DNA of 64,000 nt. Source: Neoalteromonas facilis (GTDB lineage Bacteria > Pseudomonadota > Gammaproteobacteria > Enterobacterales > Alteromonadaceae). A program made the translations under genes and the position numbers. The notes under the pieces were generated by a model. The model searched no databases and was not told the DNA's origin. It worked only from the letters and a program-made list of their open reading frames with translations. Positions 26,309 through 34,398 of the stretch are shown here, in pieces (within the stretch, counting starts at the first letter, position 1; every line of letters begins with the position of its first letter). The DNA lies in contig NZ_PEAY01000004.1 of the NCBI RefSeq assembly GCF_002807665.1, positions 472,604 to 536,603 of the forward strand. Direction: 5' to 3'.

Positions 26309-27622
26309 GTGTACTACCCATTTTCATGGTTGAAAAGCCTGGCTATTGTGGCCGTTTACGTTGTTATTGTTGCCATCCTTGGATGGTATTTCGATGCAAT
26401 GATAAAGGCCATAGCCATTGGCGCAACAGGTTTGTTGCTGTGGCACTACGGGCAACTGTATAAGCTCAACAAGTGGCTGTGGCACAGTAAAAAGATGTCG
26501 CCCCCCACCGCCATCGGTGTGTGGGAGCATATCTATGAAGGTATCTACCACCTCTCCCGTAAAAATCGTAAAAAGCGGAAAGAATTGGGGCAGTTGGTAA
26601 AGCGATTCAGAGAAGGTTCTGAGGCATTACCCGATGCTGCTGTGGTGGTAGATGAACAAGCTAAAATTGTGTGGTGTAACCGCCTAGCGCGAATCGATTT
26701 GGGGTTACGTTGGCCGGATGATGCAGGGCGACGAATCGATAATCTGATCCGCCACCCCAAGTTCATCGAGTATTTCCATGCCGGCAATTACCGCTACCCG
26801 ATTGAAGTACCGTCTCCCGCCAATATTCGCAAGATTTTTGAATACCGTATTATGCGTTACGGTGAAGATCACCTGCTACTGATTGCACGTGATGTTACCC
26901 GAGTCTCGCAATTGGAAGACATGCGACGTGATTTTGTTGCCAATGTATCGCATGAGCTTCGTACACCTTTGACGGTTATCAACGGTTACTTGGAATTATT
27001 ACCCAGCGATCCTGAGAGCGACCCTCTTACGGCAAAGGCACTCAGTGAAATGAGTGCACAAACGCTTCGTATGCGTAATTTGATCGAAGATTTATTGATA
27101 TTGTCGCGCATTGAATCCAGCGCAGAACGGATTTACGAAAATACGGTGAATATGAGCCAATTGTTAAGTGTGATCAGTCAAGAAGCCAATACGCTAAATC
27201 AAGAGCGAGGCCACACAATCAACTACCACGTTGATGACGATATCGAAGTGTTTGGTGTTGAAACGGAATTACGCAGCGCTTGCTCAAATTTACTCTTCAA
27301 TGCGATCAACTACACACCCGATCATGGCATTATTGATGTCTATTGGCGACGCCATAAAGAGGGCGTTCGCTTTTCTGTTAGGGATAACGGTGAGGGTATC
27401 GAAGATAAACACTTGTCACGCTTGACCGAACGCTTTTATCGCGTTGATAAAGCGCGTTCGCGCAAGACGGGAGGTTCAGGGCTTGGTCTGTCTATCGTTA
27501 AACATGTATTGAACCATCACAATAGCCAATTGGAAGTCAGCAGTGTAGTCGGAGAGGGAAGTGAATTTGGTTTTACTCTGTCCGCGGAGTTGATTAAAAC
27601 TCCTGATGTTGAGAACGTATGA
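26309..27622 (+). CDS. phoR: Phosphate regulon sensor kinase PhoR
   Basis: 437 residues (E. coli 431). The layout is two membrane segments in the first 50 residues, a basic linker, a PAS domain (ALPDAAVVVDEQAKIVWCN near residue 110), then HisKA with His215 in VSHELRTPLTVINGYLELL. The HATPase domain has N box NLLFNAINYTP, DNGEGI and GGSGLGLSIVKHV. Like E. coli PhoR it lacks a large periplasmic domain, so it probably senses phosphate through the Pst transporter. GTG 26309 is the start, with GAGGT about five bases upstream. Its stop overlaps the pstS start by four bases (ATGA). Confidence 0.95.
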   Translation: MYYPFSWLKSLAIVAVYVVIVAILGWYFDAMIKAIAIGATGLLLWHYGQLYKLNKWLWHSKKMSPPTAIGVWEHIYEGIYHLSRKNRKKRKELGQLVKRFREGSEALPDAAVVVDEQAKIVWCNRLARIDLGLRWPDDAGRRIDNLIRHPKFIEYFHAGNYRYPIEVPSPANIRKIFEYRIMRYGEDHLLLIARDVTRVSQLEDMRRDFVANVSHELRTPLTVINGYLELLPSDPESDPLTAKALSEMSAQTLRMRNLIEDLLILSRIESSAERIYENTVNMSQLLSVISQEANTLNQERGHTINYHVDDDIEVFGVETELRSACSNLLFNAINYTPDHGIIDVYWRRHKEGVRFSVRDNGEGIEDKHLSRLTERFYRVDKARSRKTGGSGLGLSIVKHVLNHHNSQLEVSSVVGEGSEFGFTLSAELIKTPDVENV

Positions 27623-28623
27623 AGGCAGCATTAATCTGTTTATGTTGGGTATTAATATCCGCTTCTGTAAATGCGGATAATAGTGATGCGAAGCCTAAGC
27701 CATACGAAAGGTTCCCAGGCGTTGACGGCAGTTTAACGTCAGTGGGCTCAGACACCTTAGCGAACCTGATTTCACTGTGGTCACAGCAATTTAAAACATA
27801 TTACCCGCACGTAAAAATTCAGATCCAAGCCTCCGGTTCTTCAACCGCACCGCCTGCATTAACTGAAGGCACCGCAACAATAGGCCCCATGAGCCGGCAA
27901 TTAAAAACCAGTGAAAGCAGTGCATTTCAACGTCGTTATGGCTATGAGCCTACGATGTTGCTGGTGGCTGTCGATGCCATCGCGTTGTTTGTTGATCGTG
28001 CCAACCCATTGAATGCGATGAGCTTAAAGCAGGTTGATGCGATCTTCTCCCGAACACGATTTTGTGGTGCCCCTACTTCAATTCACACGTGGGGAGAGTT
28101 GAATGTAGGGTATTGGGGTAATGAACATCCAATCCGTTTATTCGGGCGAAACTCTGTCTCCGGTACCTATGGATTGTTTAAATCCATGGCGCTGTGTGAT
28201 GGTGATTTTAAAGCCACGGTAAACGAACAGCCAGGCTCATCCTCTGTCGTCCTGTCTGTAGCCAGTTCTCGTGGTGCTTTGGGGTATGCCGCATATGGTT
28301 ATAAAACCGCTGGAGTGAAAGCACTTTCACTCGGAGAAACCATAGAAACTGCTGTACCATTAAACGAAGAAACTGTGAGAAATGGACGATATCCGTTTAC
28401 TCGTTTCCTTTACATCATGATAAACAAAGCCCCCAACCAACCATTGCCAACAATGGAACGTGAATTTCTGCGTCTAGTGTTATCAAAAGAGGGGCAAGAC
28501 TTGGTTCGGCAAGACGGCTATTTCCCTGTTCCAGATGGCGTTCGCGAGAGACAGTTACGCTTATTGGCAAATCAAGATGATGCAGCCAGTGAATTTATTC
28601 TTGAGCCAATTGAAAATCGCTAA
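27619..28623 (+). CDS. pstS: Phosphate-binding periplasmic protein (PstS family)
   Basis: 334 residues with a signal peptide ending near VNA-DN (1-20). Phosphate-binding protein hallmarks are visible: VGSDTLANLI near residue 42, the QASGSSTAPPAL loop, TATIGPMSRQLK, and GRNSVSGTYGLFK with the serine-rich anion-binding positions. It follows phoR with a four-base overlap, so it belongs to the phoBR transcript. No pstC, pstA, pstB or phoU genes are present nearby, so the transporter core must be elsewhere or another PstS exists. It may supply phosphate for the Pst system or act as a sensor. Confidence 0.9.
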   Translation: MKAALICLCWVLISASVNADNSDAKPKPYERFPGVDGSLTSVGSDTLANLISLWSQQFKTYYPHVKIQIQASGSSTAPPALTEGTATIGPMSRQLKTSESSAFQRRYGYEPTMLLVAVDAIALFVDRANPLNAMSLKQVDAIFSRTRFCGAPTSIHTWGELNVGYWGNEHPIRLFGRNSVSGTYGLFKSMALCDGDFKATVNEQPGSSSVVLSVASSRGALGYAAYGYKTAGVKALSLGETIETAVPLNEETVRNGRYPFTRFLYIMINKAPNQPLPTMEREFLRLVLSKEGQDLVRQDGYFPVPDGVRERQLRLLANQDDAASEFILEPIENR

Positions 28624-28693
28624 CCCATCCGACGCGATACTTTTCACATCTGAAGTGCATTTCGATTTATGAAACTTTTGTGACATTTCTTTG

Positions 28694-28711
28694 ATGTAAC
28701 AAATGTGTCAT
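28694..28711 (+). promoter_or_regulatory. PhoB box upstream of the duplicated lipoprotein gene
   Basis: ATGTAAC-AAAT-GTGTCAT fits two 7-base PhoB half-sites with a 4-base A-rich spacer; each half-site differs from the consensus at one or two positions. A -10-like TACTCT sits at 28722-28727, 10 bases downstream, and the lipoprotein ATG is 60 bases beyond the box. It would make the lipoprotein-receptor pair a PhoB target. Confidence 0.65.
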
Positions 28712-28771
28712 TTACCTCCATTACTCTGCTTGCGTTTTTATAATTAATGTAGCCCTGAATTGGAGTTAATA

Positions 28772-31531
28772 ATGCAAGTCAAGCACTTATTTAAAGCGTC
28801 AGCGATTGCGACAGCCTTGGTTTTAGCCGGCTGTGGTGGTGATATCAATATCAGCGAAGGTGATATCGATAACAGCGTAGTAAACAACGTTACCAACAAT
28901 AGTGGCGGTGGCGAAACCCCTACACCACCGGTAACTGACACTGCTCCTGGTGAAGCCAGCACGTTTTTGAGCAACGAAGTTTCAGCAGCATTCGGTCGTG
29001 ACGTAAGTGTACGTGTATTAACAGGGCGTTTGACTGATGAAGATGCCACAAACGGCAAAGTAACATTAACTAACGACACAGTTTGGGCGCTTGAAGGTCC
29101 GGTTTTCGTTGGTGGTGATAATGCTGACAGCACAGTACTAGAAATCGAAGAAGGTACTGTCGTATTTGGCCGTACAGGTAACGACTACCTTGTTGTTAGC
29201 CGTGGCTCTCAAATCGAAGCGATGGGTACTGCATCTGCACCCGTTATCATGACGTCATTTGCTGATGTGCTTGGTGATGAAGTTGGCGCAGGTCAATGGG
29301 GTGGTCTTGTTATCTTAGGTAACGCACCATCTAACAAGTGTCCAACGACTGGCGAGTGTTCACTTCAGGTTGAAGGTGTTCAGGAAGGTGCCGTATTCGG
29401 TGGTACTGATGACGCTGACAACTCAGGTATCCTTAACTACTTCGTTGTTAAATATGCTGGTTTCGAAATTGCGCCAGACAACGAATTGAACGGTATTACT
29501 TTCGGTGGTGTTGGTTCTGGTACTACTGTTGATTATTTACAAGTTCACGCAAATGCGGATGACGGTGTAGAGTTCTTCGGTGGTTCAGTAAGCCTTAAAC
29601 ACGTAGTGCTAACGGGTATTCAAGACGACAGCATCGACTGGGACAACGGTTTCCAAGGTAAGATGCAGTATGTTTATGTAGAGCAAGATCGCGCATCAGG
29701 TGATGCGAACCGTGGTATTGAAGCGGACAACGACGGTTCTACTCCAGACATCGAGCCACAATCTAACCCAATGATCTCTAACCTGACCATCATTGGTAAC
29801 AACTTTGACGGTGAAGACGATTCAGAAGGTGTATACCTTCGTGAAGGTACTGGCGCACAGATTTACAACATGGTTGTAACAGGTCCTGCGGGTATGGGCG
29901 AGTGTTTCGAAGTAGAAAACTCAACTGAATCTCAAGCTAACTTGGGTGATGGCACTATCACTATCAGCAACTCTGTTATCGCGTGTAACAACGGCGAGAA
30001 CTTCAAAGCTGATACTGCAAACGGTGCAGTTGACCTGGAAGATTGGTTCCTTAATGTGCAGGCAAACAACTTCGTTTCTGAGTCAGTTGGCTTAAACAAC
30101 GACGGTTCTCCAACATCTGAAAGCGTATTATTAGGCGCAGGCGCTGACGCATCTCAAGTTGATGGCTTCTTTGATGCTACAGACTTTATCGGTGCCGTAG
30201 GTGCTGGTGATGACTGGCGTCAAGGTTGGGCGTTTGGTTTCGGCGGTGGTGAAGTTGGTGTTGTTGAATCTCAGTCTGGTTGCCCAGCTGGCACAACAGC
30301 GATTTCTCCAGTAGACGGTTCTACCACGACTTGTCAGGTATCAGGTCGCATTACTTCAGACCTAACATTGACTGAAGGTAACCTATACGCGCTCTCTGGT
30401 GCGGTATTCGTAGGTGGTGACAACACAGACAGCGCAACCCTTACTATTGAGCCAGGCGTAACTGTTTTCGGTGCATCGGGTAACGATTACCTAGTTGTTA
30501 GCCGTGGTTCTGAAATCAACGCAAATGGTTCAGCATCAGCACCTATTACCTTCACTTCACGTGATGACTTAGTTGACGACGCAGGTACTGCTGGTCAGTG
30601 GGGCGGTCTAGTATTGCTAGGTAACGCACCATCTAACAAGTGTCCTACAACCGGTGATTGTTCACTACAGGTTGAAGGTGTTCAGGAAGGTGCTGTATTC
30701 GGTGGCTCTGACGAAACTGATAGCTCAGGTACACTTCGTTACGTACGCGTAATGCACGGTGGATTTGAAATTGCACCTGATAACGAATTGAATGGTATTA
30801 CTTTCGGCGGTGTTGGTTCAGGTACTACAGTTGAATATTTACAAGTTCACAAAAATGCGGATGACGGTGTTGAGTTCTTCGGCGGCAACGTAGACGTGAA
30901 GTACCTTGTATTGACTGACATCCAAGATGACAGCATTGATTGGGACAATGGCTTTAAAGGTCGTATGCAGTATGTAGTTGTTAAGCAGGCTGCTGATGAC
31001 TCAGATGCTAACCGTGCAATCGAAGCTGATAACGATGGTTCTAACCCTGCAATTGAGCCACAGTCTAATCCAACTATTGCTAACGTGACTATCATTGGTA
31101 ACAACTTCGATGGTGAAGATGATTCAGAAGGTGTATACCTACGTGAAGGTACTGGCGCTCAGCTAGCTAACTTCATCATTACTGGTCCAGCGGGTATGGG
31201 CGAGTGTTTTGAAATTGAAGGTTCAACGGAATCTCAAACTAACTTGGGTGACGGCACAACGACATTCACTAACTCAGTAATTGCGTGTGAAAACGGCGAA
31301 AACTTCAAGTTTGGTGGCAGTGATGTTGACCTAGAAGACTGGTTCTTGAATGTTCAAGCAGGCAACTCTGTTGAAGCAAATGCGGCAGCGGTTCTTGATG
31401 GTATATTCACAACTAGCGGTGCAACGCCAAAAGATTTCTCGGGCGACACTTTTTTCGATAATGCTGACTTCATCGGTGGCGTTAAAGCAGACGCAGACTG
31501 GACAGCCGGTTGGACTGTAGGTCTTGAGTAA
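28772..31531 (+). CDS. Surface lipoprotein with tandem beta-helix-like domains
   Basis: 919 residues from ATG 28772 (GGAG ten bases upstream). The lipoprotein signal has lipobox LVLAGC (Cys24-25 region), followed by an Asn/Ser/Thr-rich linker. The body is two copies of one domain, residues 105-411 and 539-845, with a constant offset of 434 residues. Each copy contains GNDYLVVSRGS, GQWGGLV, GNAPSNKCPTTG, CSLQVEGVQEGAVFGG, PDNELNGITFGGVGSGTTV, NADDGVEFFGG, DDSIDWDNGF and NNFDGEDDSEGVYLREGTGAQ. This periodic pattern fits a right-handed beta-helix, and each copy has four matching Cys. Codon use is strongly biased (GGT, AAC, CGT), suggesting high expression. It precedes a TonB-dependent receptor and is probably that receptor's surface partner. 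The precise function is unknown. Confidence 0.7.
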   Translation: MQVKHLFKASAIATALVLAGCGGDINISEGDIDNSVVNNVTNNSGGGETPTPPVTDTAPGEASTFLSNEVSAAFGRDVSVRVLTGRLTDEDATNGKVTLTNDTVWALEGPVFVGGDNADSTVLEIEEGTVVFGRTGNDYLVVSRGSQIEAMGTASAPVIMTSFADVLGDEVGAGQWGGLVILGNAPSNKCPTTGECSLQVEGVQEGAVFGGTDDADNSGILNYFVVKYAGFEIAPDNELNGITFGGVGSGTTVDYLQVHANADDGVEFFGGSVSLKHVVLTGIQDDSIDWDNGFQGKMQYVYVEQDRASGDANRGIEADNDGSTPDIEPQSNPMISNLTIIGNNFDGEDDSEGVYLREGTGAQIYNMVVTGPAGMGECFEVENSTESQANLGDGTITISNSVIACNNGENFKADTANGAVDLEDWFLNVQANNFVSESVGLNNDGSPTSESVLLGAGADASQVDGFFDATDFIGAVGAGDDWRQGWAFGFGGGEVGVVESQSGCPAGTTAISPVDGSTTTCQVSGRITSDLTLTEGNLYALSGAVFVGGDNTDSATLTIEPGVTVFGASGNDYLVVSRGSEINANGSASAPITFTSRDDLVDDAGTAGQWGGLVLLGNAPSNKCPTTGDCSLQVEGVQEGAVFGGSDETDSSGTLRYVRVMHGGFEIAPDNELNGITFGGVGSGTTVEYLQVHKNADDGVEFFGGNVDVKYLVLTDIQDDSIDWDNGFKGRMQYVVVKQAADDSDANRAIEADNDGSNPAIEPQSNPTIANVTIIGNNFDGEDDSEGVYLREGTGAQLANFIITGPAGMGECFEIEGSTESQTNLGDGTTTFTNSVIACENGENFKFGGSDVDLEDWFLNVQAGNSVEANAAAVLDGIFTTSGATPKDFSGDTFFDNADFIGGVKADADWTAGWTVGLE
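29084..31306 (+). repeat. Direct 921-base duplication within the lipoprotein gene
   Basis: Bases 29084-30004 and 30386-31306 are aligned without a frame change at a constant offset of 1302 bases. Blocks such as the one encoding GNAPSNKCPTTG-CSLQVEGVQEGAVFGG are nearly identical at DNA level, whereas others have diverged. This indicates an old internal gene duplication partly homogenised or constrained at the protein level. Confidence 0.85.
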
Positions 31532-31559
31532 GATTTGTTATTAACAACTCCTAGTGAAA

Positions 31560-31588
31560 ATACAGCGCATGCATTGCATGCGCTGTAT
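31560..31588 (+). terminator. 11-bp hairpin between lipoprotein and TonB receptor
   Basis: ATACAGCGCAT (31560-31570) and ATGCGCTGTAT (31578-31588) are perfect complements around GCATTGC. No U-run follows (ATGCATAACAACGC...), so read-through to the receptor is likely. The hairpin probably protects the 3' end of the abundant lipoprotein message or partly attenuates transcription, setting a lipoprotein:receptor ratio. Confidence 0.6.
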
Positions 31589-31618
31589 GCATAACAACGC
31601 TTTTATATGAGGTTAATA

Positions 31619-34282
31619 ATGAGCAAGCCAGCAGAACGCTTTCCGTTTAATCGCTTAACAATGGCGATTGCAACGGGTCTGTTGTTGCAATCCACCGCCC
31701 CTGTTGCATTGGCGCAATCAGCGGATCAAGACGAAGAGCAAGTGATTGAAGAGGTTGTTTCGACCGGCACTCGTCTTAAAGGTACAGCAACAGCAGTACT
31801 GGAAGAGCGTAAAAATCAAGCTTTCGTAGCGGATATCCTAGGCGCAGAACAAATTTCGCGTACAGGTGACGGCGACGCAGCATCAGCACTTCGACGTGTA
31901 ACCGGTCTTACCCTTGTTGACGGCAAATTTATCTACGTCCGAGGTTTAGGTGAACGGTATTCAAGTACGCAGTTAAACGGCGCGTCGGTACCATCTCCGG
32001 ACCCTACGCGGAACGTTATTCCATTAGACTTATTCCCATCAGATATTATTGAATCGTTGTCTGTACAAAAGGCGTTTTCGCCTTCAATGCCAGCTTCATT
32101 CGGTGGTGGTAACGTTGATATTCGTTTGAAGACTATCCCAAGCCAATTTATTTTTAATATGTCGGGAAGTATTGGTGGTAATTCTGAAAACTTCGATGAC
32201 GCCTATCAGTACTCGGGTGGCAGCAACGACTGGGAAGGTCAAGATGACGGTTTCAGAGCCGCGCCACGCGCTATTCTAGAGCGTTGGGAAAGCCGAAATT
32301 TCCTGGATAATTTAGATCCTGCAGACGCATTGAATTTGTTCAAAGGCGTGCAGCGCAACTACGATCCAGTATTGGATAGCGTTAACCCTGATACAAGTTT
32401 CAATTTGGCGGTTGGTAACAGTTTCGATTACAACGATGATATTCGCTATGGCTTTTTGTTTACCGCAGGCTATGACAATGAAACCAATGTTTCAGAGCAA
32501 TTCTTGGGTGAGCAACAAAGTCGTGATGGCGAAAATATTCGCTTTTTACGTTTCTTTGATGAAGTAGATTCAACTGAGAAATCTATCAAGTGGTCAAGCC
32601 TTTTAAATTTGGGCATCGACTACAAGCGTAATCATCGCATTGATTACAGCTTGGTTGCGCTTAACGATACTCGTGACGAACTACGTGAAAAGATTGGTAA
32701 CACCAATAACATTCAGTTGGTAGATGATCAGCGCGTACGTGACGTTGAAGTGATCTACGAAGAACGTCAGATGTACACCAATCAGTTGCGCGGTATCCAT
32801 ACGTTCCCAGAGCTTGGTTTCTTAGGCTTTGATTGGAAATATTCTTTGGGCCGCTCAAACCGTGATGCGCCGGGTAACTTCCAATCTCGCTTTATCCTTG
32901 AAGATGCAAACCAAGACGGCGTGTTTGACCGTGAACTCGAGAGCAGCTTGAGCAATGCGCCTACTGCCGCTCGTTATTCATTCCAAACATTGCATGACCG
33001 CGTTGAAAACTACGGATATAACTTCAACTTGCCTTACTACGTAGACAAGTGGGAAATGGAATTCAAGGCTGGCGCTGATTTCATCACGAAAACACGTACT
33101 GCTGAAAACCGTCGTTTCGACATTAATACGCGTGCATTTGCCGATTCTAGTATCTTAGATGGTTATGTGTTCTCAGATATTCTGAGCGATGCAGCATTGA
33201 GCAATGCGTCTTTCAGTAATATTCCGATTATTCGTGATACCACAATCGCGGGTGATGATTACGCGGCAGGTCAGAAAATTGATGCTTACTATTTCGAAGC
33301 TGACTTGTTCTTTGACAACACGTGGCGTATCAGTGGTGGTGTGCGTTATGAGGACTTCCGTCAGGCGGTTGTTCCATTTGATCCTCGCACTAACCAAATT
33401 GATATCATTGATGGCGCAGACCGCAGCCAGTTGGCTTTCTTGGAAGATGATTTCTACCCAGCGTTGGCTGTGACATATTTCATTGACCAAGACATGCAAT
33501 TGCGTGCGAGCTATAGCCAAACGGTTGTACGCCCAGACCTTAGGGAAGTATCACCGGCAACCTATCTTGATCCATTAACAGATAATCCAATTGCGGGTAC
33601 ACCGGGTGTACGTACAACATCTGTTAAGAATTATGATATTCGTTGGGAATGGTACCGAGAAGCGGGTAACAACTTATCAATTGGTTTGTTCTACAAAGAT
33701 ATGACTGACCCAATTGAATCGGTGCAATCGCCTGCGCAGGATGGTCCCCCGTTGATCCGTATCGCAAACGCCGAAACTGGTGAGTTGTACGGTGTGGAAG
33801 TTGAGTTTTTACAAGGTCTTGAGGTTATTGGTGACGGGATTTGGGATAACCTATTCCTAAGCGGTAACGTGACGCTGAGTGATTCAGAGATCAAGCTTGA
33901 CCCTGTAGCAATTGAACAGCAAACCGGTGTATCTGCAGCGATTACCAATACGACGCGACGTTTAACCGGTCACTCAGAGTATGTTGTGAACATGCAATTG
34001 GGCTATGACTCGGATAATGGTGAACACTCTGCGTCGCTGGTTTATAACGTGTTTGGTGAGCGTATCATCATTCCGGGTATTGATTTCTTCGATGATAACT
34101 TTGAACAACCGTTCCATTCATTGGACATGGTTTACAAGTATTATCCTGACTTCAATACGACCGTAACGTTCAAGCTACAGAACATCTTAGATGAATCGAA
34201 AGAGTTAGAGTTTGAAGGGGTAACCTTCCAGTCTGAAACCAAAGGGATTGGTTTTAGCCTGTCTTACAAATACGATTTCTAA
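31619..34282 (+). CDS. TonB-dependent outer-membrane receptor (PhoB-linked)
   Basis: 887 residues from ATG 31619 (GAGG upstream, same GTTAATAATG context as the preceding lipoprotein gene). The signal peptide ends near ALA-QS. A TonB box-like VIEEVVSTG is at about residues 42-50, followed by a plug with GDGDAASALRRVTGLTLVDGKFIYVRGLGERYSSTQLNGASVPSPDPTRNVIPLDL (key blocks VRGLGERYS and NGASVPSPDP) and FGGGNVDIRLK. The barrel ends with the terminal aromatic LSYKYDF. The substrate is unknown; position after pstS, the duplicated lipoprotein and a PhoB box point to a phosphorus-containing ligand. It ends 19 bases before a strong terminator. Confidence 0.92.
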   Translation: MSKPAERFPFNRLTMAIATGLLLQSTAPVALAQSADQDEEQVIEEVVSTGTRLKGTATAVLEERKNQAFVADILGAEQISRTGDGDAASALRRVTGLTLVDGKFIYVRGLGERYSSTQLNGASVPSPDPTRNVIPLDLFPSDIIESLSVQKAFSPSMPASFGGGNVDIRLKTIPSQFIFNMSGSIGGNSENFDDAYQYSGGSNDWEGQDDGFRAAPRAILERWESRNFLDNLDPADALNLFKGVQRNYDPVLDSVNPDTSFNLAVGNSFDYNDDIRYGFLFTAGYDNETNVSEQFLGEQQSRDGENIRFLRFFDEVDSTEKSIKWSSLLNLGIDYKRNHRIDYSLVALNDTRDELREKIGNTNNIQLVDDQRVRDVEVIYEERQMYTNQLRGIHTFPELGFLGFDWKYSLGRSNRDAPGNFQSRFILEDANQDGVFDRELESSLSNAPTAARYSFQTLHDRVENYGYNFNLPYYVDKWEMEFKAGADFITKTRTAENRRFDINTRAFADSSILDGYVFSDILSDAALSNASFSNIPIIRDTTIAGDDYAAGQKIDAYYFEADLFFDNTWRISGGVRYEDFRQAVVPFDPRTNQIDIIDGADRSQLAFLEDDFYPALAVTYFIDQDMQLRASYSQTVVRPDLREVSPATYLDPLTDNPIAGTPGVRTTSVKNYDIRWEWYREAGNNLSIGLFYKDMTDPIESVQSPAQDGPPLIRIANAETGELYGVEVEFLQGLEVIGDGIWDNLFLSGNVTLSDSEIKLDPVAIEQQTGVSAAITNTTRRLTGHSEYVVNMQLGYDSDNGEHSASLVYNVFGERIIIPGIDFFDDNFEQPFHSLDMVYKYYPDFNTTVTFKLQNILDESKELEFEGVTFQSETKGIGFSLSYKYDF

Positions 34283-34301
34283 GATAGATATTGTGTCCCG
34301 T

Positions 34302-34335
34302 AAAAAGGCCGAAGCGTAACTGCTTCGGCTTTTTT
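34302..34335 (+). terminator. Rho-independent terminator after the TonB receptor
   Basis: An 8-bp stem (GCCGAAGC/GCTTCGGC) with a six-base loop is flanked by A5 and T6, so it can act in both directions. It ends the lipoprotein-receptor unit. Confidence 0.9.
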
Positions 34336-34398
34336 GTTGCAGCGTTAAAGAGCACGACTTCTGCCCTATTATCAGTTGTCATGTTGCGGGTTTGATGA

